Shown here piece by piece: positions 1-13,415 of a DNA stretch of 64,000 nt; within the stretch, counting starts at the first letter, position 1; each line of letters opens with the position of its first letter. Under the pieces are notes generated by a model that saw only the letters and a list, made by a program, of their open reading frames with translations, did not search any database and was not told the origin of the DNA. The DNA comes from Endocalyx cinctus (lineage: Eukaryota > Ascomycota > Sordariomycetes > Amphisphaeriales > Apiosporaceae): assembly GCA_001600455.1 (NCBI GenBank), contig BCKC01000002.1, positions 3,734,171 to 3,798,170 of the forward strand, in the 5' to 3' direction. The position numbers and the translations under genes are program-made.

Positions 1-34
1 CTTCCAGAGCCTATCACTTTCCCGCATCTCGCGG

Positions 35-2584
35 CTAGTAACCTGTTTTTGCCCACGATCCGTCGCCAGCGCCGCTCCCACCTTCCCAGACCGCCTCTTC
101 CCAGAGGGCCCTGAGCTCGTCCTCGCCGTCGAAGTCGTCCTCCCAGGCGAACGACCGCAGGGCCGACTTGGCCCCTTCCCAATTCCGTATCCGCAGCACC
201 TGGCTGACGAGGCGGATCTTGTCGAGGTAGGTATCGCGCACGACCCGCATCTGCTCCTCCTCCATGAAGGAGTCGGCGCGCGCGGCGGCGGTGACGCAGG
301 CGCCGAACATGACGGTCCAGAACCACAGCGCCGGGCTGTATTGTCCTTTCCGCATGTGCGCCTCGGTCCGGCACACGTCCGTGAGCAGCTGCTCGACGAA
401 CCAGTTGACCATGAAGGAATCCACGCTGCTCTCCCGCAGGATGATGTACAGGTAAAAGTAGCACGCGATGAACCCCGACCGGCTCGAGTCCACCGATTGC
501 AGGAGCGCCGGCACGTTCCCGTCCGTCGTCGTCGTCATCGACTCCCGCCCGCCGTTATGGTGGTGGTGGTGGTGGTGCTGTTGTTGATGGCGGCGGGAAG
601 CTGGTGGTACCGCCGGCGCCTTCTTGGCCATGGTCTCGGATAAGGGCTCGTCCGAGCCGGAATCGCCGCTGAGCATCGACAGGCTGTAGACCGGTCGAAA
701 CGCGACGCGGATGAGGGATATAATCATGGATTGGTGGACCGAGTCTGTGCGGTTAATTTCCATGATGCCCAATACGGGCCCACTTGTTAAACTATGAACA
801 GCCCTTTAATTTTTTACCCCCACAAAGTGTTAGCTTTTTCACCGTGTCGACAGCGTCATAGAAAAATTTTATGGGAATAGGTAAGAAAAACAGTGGGGAA
901 GAGGTCGACGAACATGAGTATCATTCTTTGTAATAAACCCATCCTCCGCGGACGTCTCTCCTCGCTCTGGAGCTCCTTGATTTTGGCGAGACCTTGGAGA
1001 TGGGATGACACGGCATCCACGCATTCTAAGGCATTCTAGAAGAAAAAGAAAAGAAAAAAAATGATTTAGTATATGAAAAAAAAAAAAAAAAGAAGGGCGA
1101 ATTATTATTAGCAAGGCTGACGAAAAAAATCGTAAATCTGCTCACCTCGACCAGAGCCAGACTGGCGATGGTGGCGACGGTGCTGTCGTGAACCGTCGCC
1201 TCGGGATCCCGCAGCTGCTCGTTGACAAATCGTATCGCCTGTAGCTTGTGATAGAGATAGGGCACCCGGAACTGCTCGACATCGCCGGTGAACCATGCCC
1301 AATGCAAGGTTGTTAGTAATAGGGCGGCGTGAAGGAATCCGGGGTGTGATAGCGCCCGATGCACCCTGTGCCGCAACCATGATCTGTCAGCAAAATTTGG
1401 GGGTCGTGGTTTCTTTTTTGTTTTTCGTATTTCGGCTTTTTTTTTTTTTTTTTTTTTTTTTTTTTCTTGGCTTTCCTTATTTTCTTCTTTTTCTACATGG
1501 TGTATCTCGGCCTCGGCTTACATTATGACGATGTGTTCTTGTTAAATAGTGGTGATGGATAGCCCTGGAGTAGTATATTAGCGAGATTTCTTTTTCTTCT
1601 TCTGTTTAAAAAAACTATTACTGCCTTCTAATTTGGAGATTAATAAGTATTCATGTTATATATACACTTATTAATACAAATAAACGCAATAAGAATACCA
1701 GTTAGATATTTTCGGCTTTTTTTTTTTTTTTTTTTTTTTACTGGAGGGGGGTCGCGTGGGATCGGTAGGAAGCTTACATGAACGAATTCTTATCTCTCTC
1801 GACACGCGTTGTGTATAATACCCTACTATCGACGACTGTGACGCGGGGGAAAAAGAAAAGAAAAGAGAGATTAGTGCGCCGCCGCGGCAAAGCCGTTTTA
1901 CAGCCGAGAATGATGATGATTTACTCACATAATTGAAAAAGGCCTCTTGATTTTTGAGGCACGTCGTATGCCGTACCTAGGAATGGGTTATGCGCGGTGA
2001 AGTCGAATATGGCGAGTCGCGGATCGACATTTTGGTCTTCTAGATAATCTTGGTGTCGCTGATGGTAGGGTTCTTCGGATCGCCTTTCTCGATCTCGGGC
2101 GGTCTCTGTGGTGGTGGACCCGGAATCGCTCGTGCCATCCGGATATCCGCATTCACCGCCGTGTCGTAGGCAGTATGTGCTATAAAAGATACGTTAATCA
2201 GCAATATATAGTTGTTTGCGGGGGGGTGTCTAAGAGTTGTTGGCTCGTAAAAGATTGGGCAGCGATAGGTGAAAGTGAAGGGGGGTCGTTGGATGAATTG
2301 GTTGTGGGTTAGTTGGTTTCGGTGCTTGATTTTCGGATAACTAGTAATCCATTTGATTGACAAGTTTCGCAGCCCTATACGATACGCCGTATGCGCATTT
2401 TAGGCAGACGCGCGTCTATATTACAGGTCTGCAGACTGATTCTTTGCACTTACCAAAGAGGTCTCTTTTCGTCGCATCGTATATGCTTTGTCTTGCAAGT
2501 TAAACACCCGTTCCTCGATCTCCGGTGAAATTTGCGCTGCCGTTGGCGTTGTGGTATCATAGTGACTGTCTGGGTCTGAATCAT
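35..2584 (-). CDS. Zn2Cys6 fungal transcription factor, six exons
   Basis: Spliced model, complement of 2584-2454, 2179-1929, 1835-1778, 1383-1146, 1035-914 and 803-35; all phases join and give about 522 residues. Residues 30-65 form a binuclear zinc cluster: a basic run, then GCLTCKTKHIRCDEKRPLC across intron 1, then CLRHGGECGYPD in exon 2. Six cysteines have normal spacing (C-x2-C-x6-C-x6-C-x2-C-x6-C). The rest resembles the fungal-specific regulatory domain of this class, with helical stretches in exons 4-6 (for example the LRHRVHRALSHPGF region). A His run and poly-Asp/Glu patches lie in the last exon. The start at 2584 is the first ATG after an in-frame stop. It would act as a nuclear DNA-binding regulator; targets are unknown. 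The last intron (914/803) has an unusual GTTCGT donor and is the least certain junction. The four earlier introns are well supported. Confidence 0.85.
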
Positions 2585-5500
2585 GGTCGAATAAAATCAC
2601 GTCTTTAAGCGTCGAGTTCGAGAAAACAACGGCTGCCTTGAGCTTCGACGCAAGATTTAGTACGCGATCCCCATTATCGTCGTCACCGGATGACGATGTC
2701 ACTTCTCATTGTATTAAATATTTCTCGAGGTTCATATCAGGCAGACGAATTCTTCCGCAATTCAATTTTCTCGTGGCCAGGGGTATGTATAATTTACGAC
2801 GGTTCGTTCCAAGAAACAGGCCATGGGTTATGATAATCATTCCTGCAAGCACAGCCAGTACATAAGCCCCCACCGTTTCTTCAAGCCCGCACATGGTATG
2901 TTCTAGGTATGGTTTATTCCGCCCTAGGACCTACCATTGCTCGTTGCGGAGAAGGGGGTGGAGAGATATTATGTGAGCATACTGTGCACTGCGTATTGTG
3001 GTGCAATGATTCTCGGATCATCACAATTTTTAATTTTTTTTTTCTTTCTGCCGACTACTACGTTTACTATTATTATACCGTTGTGACGAGAGAGTAAGAT
3101 GAGGGTGGTATATGCGTTTTGATGTGGTTTCAACTACGCCCCCTTTTACAAAAAAACGTCCAGAAGATGATCAGCAAAAAAACGGTAAAGACTTCAGGTT
3201 GATGATTTGAGTGATAGCGGCGATGAATTCCATTGGCCAATCCTCGCGGTTAACGTGGTAAAATGGGATGGGTGAAAACGTTACACCAAAGAAAATCTAT
3301 TTATGGTCGTCTTCCGGGGGTCATAATACAGTACCGTGTACTTAAGTATGTATACTATATATATGTCATACACAGCGGCTTATCGAATACCGACTAGGCT
3401 TCGAAATAAAATTCACCTCTTCTTTGGCGATATGATCGGATGAAGACCAATAATGTTTCGTTTTCTAATTTATGTCGTCAACTCTGGATAACATAAGATG
3501 ACTCTTGTGATCAAATTCCAGCTATGTATCCATTACAGGTAGCTGCACCGTTCCCCATTCCAATAAACGGAGAGGTCAGTCAGCCCAGGGTACATTATCG
3601 CTGGAACACCTTGTATAAAATAGTGGACTCTAACCCTAGAACCGAACCTATGCACAATCGCAATACCCAGATTATACCTTATCTTTCTTTATAGGGCTGT
3701 AGGGCTATCCAGATTCTATTCGTGGTACCGAGTACGGTACCTTGGCTTCGTCTTTTTTATCTCGTGTATTAGGCAATCAATATAGTGTATATATTTATAT
3801 ATTTGTATACTATGTAAAGGTGAGAGAGACAGGGTAAAGACATCAGATGATTTAGATTTGAATTTAGATTTGGATCGGGATTGGGATTGATTGATAATCT
3901 TTCTTTCATTTTTTTTGGACTTTCGTCACTTTCTGGATCAAAAGTTCAGCTTTCCTGCACAGCTTGTTTCGAGGATGGGCACGGTGTAGGCCGATGATCT
4001 ATAATAGGATACACCAAGACGGATCCTTGAGCAAATATCGAAGCAGAAGGGCCTAGAAGAGAGCGGATATTAGAATAGAATAGGCCGAGGTCAGTGTTCA
4101 TTGAAATAATTCTATGGATGCTATACCATAGCATAATAATGTAGTGCAATGTGTACATAATGTTTGACCCTTAGGTCCTTTACTTACTTAAGTCATATAC
4201 ACTGGCCTGACTGGGAAATTATCTATAATTTTTGATTTATTCAAGATAATATTAATAATAACTCATTTAATAACGCAAGTATACCTATTACCCAGTAATA
4301 ATAAATTATCTAGACCTCTTCTGCTGCTCTCACCTTTTTTTTTTTTTCATTTCCAATGCCCACCTGTATGCAAGGTAAGGGACCTTTTACTCTGTCGTCA
4401 CTCCGCACAACTCGGAAGAATATTCAAAAACAAAAGTTCTTAAAAAGAAGGACTTTTGACTTGGACTAATCTCTTACAAGTCTTTTCTCATTTTAATCCA
4501 TGAGTTATATTGTCTATCGGTATCATCGTATACTTTGTATACATACGCGCATACTCTTCGTCCAAGTCTTATTAAAAACGATTTGTTTGTAAACCCGGTA
4601 GACAGGGCTGATTTATGATTTGGGTTAGCTTTCAGATTCCAACGTTACACTTTGGAAATTCCCCTTGCATGAATAAACTTTACCAAACACCGCACTGAAC
4701 TGAAACTACACTGCCCTTCCCTTCTTGACGTCCGCCACATCCGCCGTCCTCCCTCTCCCGTTTAATACTTACCTACTTTCTTAACGGTAGGGGTTCAATA
4801 ATATTATTTCCCTAACCTTGGAAATGCTGAGTCTTAACTTACCTGATACCATTCACAAAAAACTCGTTTTCCTTGACATCTTGTGACGAAAGAATCAACT
4901 GAGCAAGTTATGAGCTTATATCCTTACCTCCGCCTTTTATGTTCCAATCATCATCTAAGATGGATAATACTACTATATTACTTACATTACTTACCTACTT
5001 ACTTACATACATACATACGTACACTACGTGTTGATATCACACGCCGTCTTTTTTTTTTTCTGCTTGTCGATTCACTGTTCTTGTTCATTTCTCGTTCCCG
5101 ATAAATGCCGCTTCAAAGCGTTTTAAGATGTTGATCAATCATCACCGTCGATCAAAACTCGTCACCTTCCAATAGGTTGACGAGAACAATTCATCTTTGC
5201 AGCCGTCATTCTGTCATGTACATGAACTGTTGGTCTTATTCTACCGAACCTGTTACCTTTATGTCCAAACTACTGGCTATGAAATCAAGTATCTTGAACG
5301 CCTCGTGTTACTATATCATGGTAACGTGGATCTCATAATGATCCCTTGTTCTGAGATCAAACTTCGATCGCCTCATTGACAGCTTATGGGGAAAAGCGAC
5401 ACCAAAAAAAAAGTCCAATGAGATATGAGAGGTAAAATAATAAAGTCTTACGTGTTCTAATAGGTTGCTAGTGTTCTTTTTTCCTTTTTTTTTTTCTGTC

Positions 5501-6832
5501 TCGGTAGCCTGGGCAGCAACGCGCCGTCGGGCTCTTTTCGTTTCGTGTAACATCTCATTTTTCCTGCCCAACTGCTCGGGTCACCGCTCTTCATCCACTA
5601 GGACTGTCCTTGTAATCCAAGAGGTGAAATAAAAGAAAGAAAGAAGAAATAAAACACCTATACTACACCATTTTTGGGCAATAAGCTGATGCCATACCGA
5701 TCCAGCAATGCCCAATTAGTGCCCTACACTTAATCCATATTTTTTCCCCATTTATCCAATCAACTCACAATATCTACCTTTATTACTACGCATATCTAGA
5801 AAGGTGCTATGTCTTCGTGGATCCGCAATCTTCCTGGGGTGCTCCTGGACGATGGTAGCAATTGCTCGACTTGTCTCTGCTCACATCTGCGAAGCGAGTT
5901 GTTTCTTGGTTGATCTTGACCGCATACGTGCACGGCAGAGCTTTCTGGCCCCTTCTGAGGAGGAACTGTTAGACGCCCGACATATAGTTGATACCATTAC
6001 AGTACCACCACTATGGGGGGAGATCTTGTCTTCACCAGAAAAAGAAAAAAAGTCCGTGGGGTTAATTGCCTTGTCCTAGGCTCCGAGGTGGGATCCCTTC
6101 GCCAAAGACCTCTTCTGGGAAGAGCCTTGTTCCCGCAAGAGCCGTCCTTCTAAGTAACAACGTGGCCCTGGTGGCAATTTTTTTGAGGTTTTATCACGAC
6201 ATAAAATCTTCCCATGTTTTCGTCCATTGTGATCAATGCCATCCAAACTATTGAAAACTTATCCGGAATCTAGCCAGGACAGCATTAACGCTCGTCTTAT
6301 CCTACCAAAATTTACCGCGTATGATATGACTCTTACACATCCAGGATCGAGTCTATTATCCTAAGGTATTTATTAATTTTTTATCAAACTTCTCTACTAC
6401 CGGATGCAATTGGATTCCATCGATTGAGAGGCCCGGCTATCTATCCAATACGTCCATTTTCATTCGCAGGTGTCCTGGGAACTTGAGTCCGTTTTAGCAC
6501 TCTTGCATATAGAAAATCTACCTTGGAGGCCGTTTTTTTTTCTCTTTCTTTAGAGGGCCAGTCATAGACGTCAAAAAAACAGTCGATACAGAAAAGGAGC
6601 TACACACTATTGTTACTCTCTCAGCGGCCTATTTAGTCTCGGCCGTGAATTTTCATTTGCCAGAAACTTCTAGGAAGAGTATGGCCAAGCAGGAGCTTGT
6701 ATACAGAACTTCCGCAATGTCCAATACCTGGAACCCAAGCCGCAGGTGCGATCACTGAGCCACATACCGATTCGTATCACTGGAATTCTAGACTGACAGT
6801 ATATTCTTTTTCTTCTTCAAGTGCCATCTACC
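2585..6832. other. Intergenic, AT-rich; degraded ORF fragments only
   Basis: No convincing gene. A 62-codon minus-strand ORF (2706-2894) starts with ATG and has one hydrophobic segment, but no recognisable domain. Around 5804-6254 two overlapping plus-strand reading frames (one containing the phrase APSEEELLDARHIVDTI) look protein-like but break into each other, as in a decayed gene. Tandem CTTAC/CATAC runs lie near 4979-5022. The remainder is low-complexity AT-rich sequence with T tracts. Confidence 0.5.
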
Positions 6833-8098
6833 ATGACGACGCATACCTGCATCATGGACATGGCAGCAAATACCAAAGGTCAAGGTAAGGATTGGCAAGA
6901 ACCACCCCCTTTTACTGTAGGATTCGTCAATAACACTCCGTCCAAAAGCGTGGCATACCCATCCGGCTCGAATTCTTCCTATGTTATCACTCCTGGTGCA
7001 TCAGCGACAGGAGCAAGTGGTCCCGTCGGACGATCTGAAATCACTTATTCTTCCCCGTCGGTTTATACTTCCAGGCCTACATCTATCTCCTATGGAACGC
7101 CGGGACAGCCGGGACAGCCGGGACAGCCGGGGCAGCCGTTTGGATCATATATGAGCACAGGATCACAAGGATGGGAAAGCCAGGATAGATACTCCCCCAC
7201 GGACTCGGTCGATGATATTATTTCTTCCAGCGTGCCTGACTATGCGCAGGACAACAGCGCGGGTACGTCGCCGCCAGGAAAATCCAAGGGATCTGGGAAA
7301 GGCCGACCGCAGAGGCGTGCCTCGAACCGAGATGAATTTGACGGACCGCACCAGTTTCTAGCCAGGCCGCCGGCGGATTACATCGCGATGCAGGAGAGGG
7401 AGCTCCCGCACCTGCCCACAAACCTGTTAGTACAGGAACAGGACAGTGTCCTGAATCACGTCAACGATCGACTGTCGCAGTGCGCCTTCGACTTCGTTGC
7501 GAAGTACCAGTTTCCGATCCCGCTCACGCAGGATATGCGACCGGTGGAGAGGCCTCAAGACCGGGAATGGACCGAATGGGTTTACCTGCTGAAGCGCCTC
7601 GCCACGAAGCGCCGGATCCCCTCCCGGGTCCTCTATAACGGACAGATCAAGCAGTTGGTCACCATATTAGAAAACTCCCTGGAGATGCGGCACGCGGCCA
7701 AGCACCAGTCCCGTCCGCTGAAGGATGATCGGAACATCCTCCAACTCATTAGCGCCGGTATTCAAGTTGCAAAGATATTGAAAGATGCGGCAGCAAGTAA
7801 GCATCCCACTCATCTCTTATCGTGATCATGTTTTCTCTCTTTTTCGTTACTGGTATTGTTCAGCCAGCGGTTTGGGCTTAGGACAAGAGTGGTGGAGAAG
7901 CTATATTCAGTACCATAAATGCTATGGACTATGAAGTTTAGTCACATGTCCACTTTGTTTTGTTGTTCATGTAAGAGGTGTGCATACCTAGAAACTAACC
8001 CGTTTGCGGTTCCAGTGGATTACCTAGACAGACTATACGTTTCGACCGAAAGACGAATACATGAGCGAGCAAACCTGGCATCGGCACGGTTTCGTTAA
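6833..8098 (+). CDS. Unknown conserved-looking protein with GQP repeat
   Basis: Two exons, 6833-7796 and 8016-8098, joined in phase 1 across a 219-bp intron (donor GTAAGC, CTAAC branch point at about 7994, acceptor CCAG) to give 348 residues. I do not recognise the family. Residues 1-180 are low complexity and rich in Ser, Pro, Gly and Thr, including four tandem GQP units encoded by a 9-bp direct repeat, then a basic patch (KSKGSGKGRPQRR). From about residue 185 the protein looks globular and mostly alpha-helical (start near LPHLPTNLLVQEQDSVLN), with Trp/Tyr-rich and Arg-rich segments, and continues through the splice into LDRLYVSTERRIHERA. No signal peptide or membrane segment is seen. The start is the first ATG in frame; a further upstream non-coding exon is possible because CAAG lies just before it. 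A nuclear or cytoplasmic regulator is possible but unproven. Confidence 0.75.
7101..7138 (+). repeat. 9-bp direct repeat, 4 units, coding
   Basis: Four copies of a GGGACAGCC-type 9-mer; the last copy has one change. They encode a collagen-like Gly-Gln-Pro run in the protein above. Length variation between strains would stay in frame. Confidence 0.9.
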
Positions 8099-10673
8099 CA
8101 ACGACCATCGGTGTCACAGGAAGAGGAATGATGTTGACTTTATTTTTTCCTTTTTTTTTTTTCCGAAGTCGCATTTCTCGCATAAAAGAGATAACAGGAA
8201 GAGAGCAGATCAAAGACCTGCTTATTATTTACGTTTACCCAAAGAGACAGGACAGTATATGTACGTCTGTGTACAAGAATGAATGTTTTATGACGACGGA
8301 AAGGGGAGAGTAAGGTTAAAGAGACGAACCAAGTCGTTCCATGTTTTTAACTGGTTTTTTTTTTCTTTTCTGGAATTGTCGTTTAAATACATCGCAGCGG
8401 GATTGCAAGGTGGGATGCACTGTCGTTTTTGATTACATATGTTTTTTTTAGGGAATAACTACACCGAATAGTGAGTGAGTTCTTCTCAATTACGGCGACC
8501 GCGGAGTTCTTATGGAGGAGGCAATCAAGTCCCTTATTAAACTTTTTTTTCTTCTCCTCACAGCGAGCGCATCGATGTATCTTTTTTTTACTGCTAGGTA
8601 TTAACTGCCCAAAAGGCAGGGTTACTTTTTTTTTATATTCTGTCTTGTTTCATTATGGCTGATATTTTAGAACTCAAGAGGAGGAATTGATGTCACACGA
8701 TCGGGGAAGACGGGAACCGTTCTTCTTTTGGGAGAGAGCATATACTTTACGTGTGTAAATGGGTGCCTTTAACGGACGAGAAAAGATGGGATCGATCGAT
8801 TTCAATCGATCAGGCACTATTCAACATTGAACACGCAAGTTGTGCAATAATACCCTGAATTGGTCGACATACATAATACATACTTGTAGGGAGTATAAAT
8901 GGATATGTATTTTAAATTACCTTGTTACCTTTAGGCTCTCAGGTCGATATCGAATTAATAAGCTTGTACAAAAGAACAAAAGAATAATCGGGCAATTAGC
9001 GAACGAGCGTAAGACGTTATGTTACGTTGGGCTCAGACACACACAACACACAACGTATACCTTTTTTTTTTCGGGGGCCAACGTCTTTCCAATCATGGCT
9101 AATAGTATACACAGGTGACTGAACTACATATAATGAATATTCCCTATGAAAACTTTTGCCCGGTCAAAAGTTATACATAGTATACAGTTTATTCTTTCTT
9201 TCATAATTCATGTTCCATTGAGCGGTTATAAAATATGTAAGTCATATCCAATGAATCTTACTCTGGTAATCTGAAAATCTATAAGCGGTGTTTTATATTT
9301 CGCTAGTTCAACACTCTGCATCGGATCAACGGAGCTTCGATGATGACTGCAAGGGCTCCTTACAAGTTACACAGACTGACAGATTAGAGAAGGATTTCCT
9401 TCTGACAGCAAATAAAAAAGAATAAGGAAGAGAAGAGAAAGAGGTAAGAATCGACCGATACGAGGTTGAGTTACCTTGATTTTAGTTGGACCATGACATA
9501 TGATAAGTATAAGAAAAAGAAATCTTATGCATAGTATATCCATATGGATAGTAGTATATAGGTACCAATCTAAGCCATCGACGGAACCCGACGACAATAC
9601 ATATAGTAGTACTTTGCGACGGCATTTGCATCGTTGGTTCGAATTCTTCTTTTGCGATGCTTCTATTCTGCTTCTAGAAAACAATTGCAACGTTGGTCAA
9701 TGATCAGAACAAGGGGACTAGGGAGGGGGACCAAAGGTGGTAGAGTGGCTGAGAAGAATTGAGGAAAGGATCCATCCATGGATAAGCCCGTCAGATTATC
9801 GCAGAGTGGTTCGGTAATCCTTTCAGTTAGCGCCGTGACATCTGATGCACAACCAGCGAGCTGAGCCACGAATAAATGGTAAACTCCCAATCATAAGTAA
9901 ACAATTTATGGGGAGAGAGACGCGAGAGAGAGGAGCGGGTAAGAGAAGTAGACGAAAAGAAAAGACAAACAAGACAAGACCTGAAGAAGAGTTGGTTGAT
10001 TAATGAAACCACAATTTATTAATGTATCAAGGGTCCTAGTCTTCGTTTTTTTCCCTTTGTCTCTTTTTTCCCTCTCGCCCCGTCCCTTTTTTCCATATAA
10101 CGAATCCACCGGTTTTCTAGCTTATCCAGATCGATTTTCGCTTCTCGCTTTTCCCCGATTTCCCAGTCTTGACAAATTCCCCAAAAAAAACGACAAAGCT
10201 TTTGTAATTTCCATGACTTATTCCTCTTTATTATCATAATCGTCCGTCTTATGTGATGTTTTACGTTTATTCCCACCCCTTGTTTCGAGTTATTTTACTT
10301 TTCCGCATGAATAACTTATTCCAATAACAGAGAGAGCTCCCAAGATATTTTACTTAGTTTAAAAAAATAAAATAGATAGTGGCTCCCACCCCCAAAGAGA
10401 GAAAAGGGCAATTAAAGGAATTTATTATTACTCACTACCGTCGGCGACCCCGCCGTTTCATAAGAGAGAAGATTCCTACCCGTTCCGCAATCCTAGCTTG
10501 TGACGAAGAACCCGAACGAAGAAAAAAAAAGCTTTACATTTTCGTCATAGGTGGCTTCCCCTGGTAAAGAGAAAAGTAATAGAGAGAGAAAAAAAAAAAC
10601 TAAAATAAAATAAAACCAATTGCTACTCTCTTCCCGATCTGCTCTCTTTTTTCCTCCCTTTAGTTCCGCTATC
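8099..10673. other. Intergenic, AT-rich, T-tract-rich
   Basis: No supportable gene. Many T8-T12 tracts are present. Open frames here are short, and where long they are driven by poly-T (Phe) or poly-A (Lys). The last 300 bp before the next ATG is pyrimidine-rich and probably contains promoter and 5' leader. Confidence 0.5.
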
Positions 10674-13415
10674 ATGGCCGAAGTGGCATCCCCAGTATCG
10701 GCACATAGCTTCCTCCTCGCGGACCCAGCTGAAGATTCCGACTGCTCATGGCAGTATGTTGAATCGAACCCTTCCTCGTCTTCCACCGGTTTCATCCACA
10801 GTCCGGCCAGCTCGAGTATGAATAGTTGGGGGATAGTCAGTCCTCCCGACCAGCTGCAACTGTCGCCCCGCAGCATGGCTTCACAACACCAGCATCCGCA
10901 TCAGCATCAACAACAACAACAACAACAACAACAACACCAACACCAGCAGCAACAGCACGACCCGTCCATGGCTACCTCCACCGCGCCGTCTTACCCGGAC
11001 CGCTCCGCCACTTCCATAGTAGCTAGCAGCGTCGGCGTCGATAGCCACTTTATAACCACCTTCAACGATCAGCCGCTCATATCTGATGACCTCGTCTTCA
11101 CCGACCATTTCTCAGGTAAGTTTTTTTTTTCCTCCTCTCGTTCGGGGCCGGAGATCCAAAGGGGTTTTCACGAACGGGCATTGACATGAAGTTTGTCTTT
11201 TTTTTTCTTCAATATTCAGGTTCCGTCGATGTGCCACATTACTACGATGCTGCGTTTCAAAGTACCATAACCGACCTATCGGGGCTTTCAGATCTCGGCA
11301 TGGCCTCCTCGGTAGATTTCGGACTTCCTTCAGGTTATCACACCACCGGCAACGCCGGGCCGTGGGCCCCGACCAACCTGAAGACGCCCGAAGTCAACGA
11401 GATGATGATAAACGGCGCTACGAAAGCGATGATGTCGCAAGCTCAGCCGCGACAACAACAGCAACAGCAACAACGACGCTCGCCGGCGCGGAGCTCTCAC
11501 GAATCGATGAGCCCGACATCGTCGTCGCCCGTCACCAACGTCAAGCCGGAACCGAACAAGAGCGTGAGCCCGATCCGACGGGTCCGGTCCAGCAAGATCG
11601 AGAAGAAGAAGTCGGAGCCGGCCAACAGCCAGTTCGTCATCATGACCCCGAACCTCATCAACCAGCAGTTCGGCAAGTCCAACATGTGGGAGTGCTTCGA
11701 CGCCCAGCGGGCCACCCAGCGCGGGCGGAAGGGACCTCTCGCTAACGAGGTGAAGGAGAGCGCTCTCCAGGTCAGGCGGTTGGGCGCTTGCTTTTGCTGC
11801 CATAGGTTAGTAATAATCGCCGATCCCCACTCTTCCCAAAGTCACAATTCTTTTTTTTTTTTTTTTAATCATTTTCCCTTTATGCGAATTGAATCAAATT
11901 GAATTTTAAATTACTTACACTTTAATCCCTTCGCTCTTACTAGTCGTAAGGTCAAGTGCGACAAGGAGCGACCTTGCAAGAACTGCACGAAACTCACGGT
12001 GCAGATACCGCAAATCATATGCTGGCAGTTCGGGGACTTCCTGCCGACGCTATTCCCGGATTTTCTCCGACAGCACCTCCGGAAGGAGGAGGTGGCGAGC
12101 TTCCTGAGCGAGAACGTCGAGAGCTTCTCGGTCGGCGGGGCCGAGCGGGTGCACTCGATCGAGCTCTCGTCGGGGGTCCGGTTCGGGTCCACTTTGACCC
12201 TGCCGGTCTCCCTCTTCACGCCCAAGTCGGCCGAGATCCTGCAGCACTGGCACCTCAACATGGGCTCGAGCCAGATCGACCTCCAGCCCCGCGGCGCCGC
12301 CCCCTTCGGCGTCGACCCGGACAGCCCCGCCCAGCGCGAGGAGCTGAGGAGGCGGGTCCGGGAGTACGCGCAGAACCTCGCGAAGGAGCCGGCGTACGCG
12401 GACCAGGTCACCGACGCGTTTCGCCAGACGCAGCTGCCCAAGAAGATATTGACTATCGTTCAGAAGTTTGCTCAGAGCACGGGGGTGAGTACACACACGC
12501 ACAGAGAGAAAGAGAGAGAAACATATATATACGAGAGAGAAACTTTGATTCTACGATGCGCATGACTAACTGAATTTCGGTTAAATTATTAGTCTCCCGT
12601 CGTCAAACGAGCGTTATCTATATACGTGATGCAGTACGTCCTCACGCGGCAGCTGACCATCACGAAGCGCGCGATGGACAGCCTCCGGTCGACCAACATG
12701 GTACCGCAGAACACGCCGCACGTGACGGCGCGGGTCCTCAACCGGCAGATCAAGGCGGTGCTGGACGAGCTGATGCAGAAGGAGGTCTCGAGCCTGTTCG
12801 ACGCCTTCTCGAAGTCGATGAAGCCGCGGTCGCGCCGGGAGTGGGCCCCCTGCGTCGCCTCCTTCCTCGTGCTCTGCCTCTTCATGGAGGCGATCGAGAC
12901 CGCCGCCGACACGTTCATCGTGTCCCAGAACGAGGTCAACCTGCGGAACCGGTCGCGGCCCGAGTACCACCGCCGCTTCGCCCTCGACGTCTGCCGGGAC
13001 ATCGATAACCTGCCCTTCAAGCAGTTCGCGTACCAGTTCCACCAGGTCTACCAGACGCACTCGCGCGACGCCGCGGCCAAGGCTTTTAACCCCATCGTCG
13101 ACGATAGCTTCGCGGCGCAGAACGAGCTGGATCAGCCTACGTTGGAGATGGTGTCGGAGCTGAAGGCGTTGCTCGAGGGCGAGAGCTGTAAGTGTTTTTT
13201 TTTTTTTTCGTCTTATCAAGGTTTTTTGAGCAAACTTTTCTAACGAAATAACATCAGGGAACGAATTAGATTACCTAGTGATGGATCCGATCTTACCGAG
13301 GTTGGAGGTACATCCTTTCCCCATGGACGTTTCGCTGAACTACACCGGACGTCTGGTGGCTAGGTTTTTACTGTCTTTCAAGAACGAAAAGTACTTATTC
13401 GACGGTCAATACTAA
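10674..13415 (+). CDS. Transcription factor with mid-protein Zn2Cys6 cluster
   Basis: Five exons: 10674-11115, 11220-11805, 11944-12484, 12593-13187 and 13258-13415. All phases agree and give 773 residues. Residues 1-330 are disordered and Gln/Ser/Pro-rich, with poly-Q/His runs from CAA/CAG repeats at about 10905-10965 and 11451-11475, as in activation domains. The zinc cluster spans the exon 2/3 junction near residues 338-372: CFCCHSRKVKCDKERPCKNC, then the next Cys only 11 residues later, longer than the usual 6-8. The C-terminal 400 residues are helical and unrelated to the common fungal_trans domain; I recognise no further family. The central position of the cluster between a disordered N-terminus and a long helical C-terminus is unusual but seen in some fungal regulators. 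Exons are strongly GC-biased. It is presumably a nuclear DNA-binding protein; targets are unknown. Confidence 0.85.

Noticed and set aside
1437..1740. Long T tracts as terminators
   Set aside because: They lie inside an intron of the first gene; poly-T tracts are common across this window and not linked to Pol III genes.
2421..2702. 93-codon minus-strand acidic ORF
   Set aside because: It is a shifted-frame shadow of exon 1 of the Zn2Cys6 gene, whose other frame carries the cysteine cluster and a correct donor site.
9780..9885. A-box-like TGGCTCAGCTCGCTGG on the minus strand
   Set aside because: No B box at a valid distance and no acceptor stem; not a tRNA.
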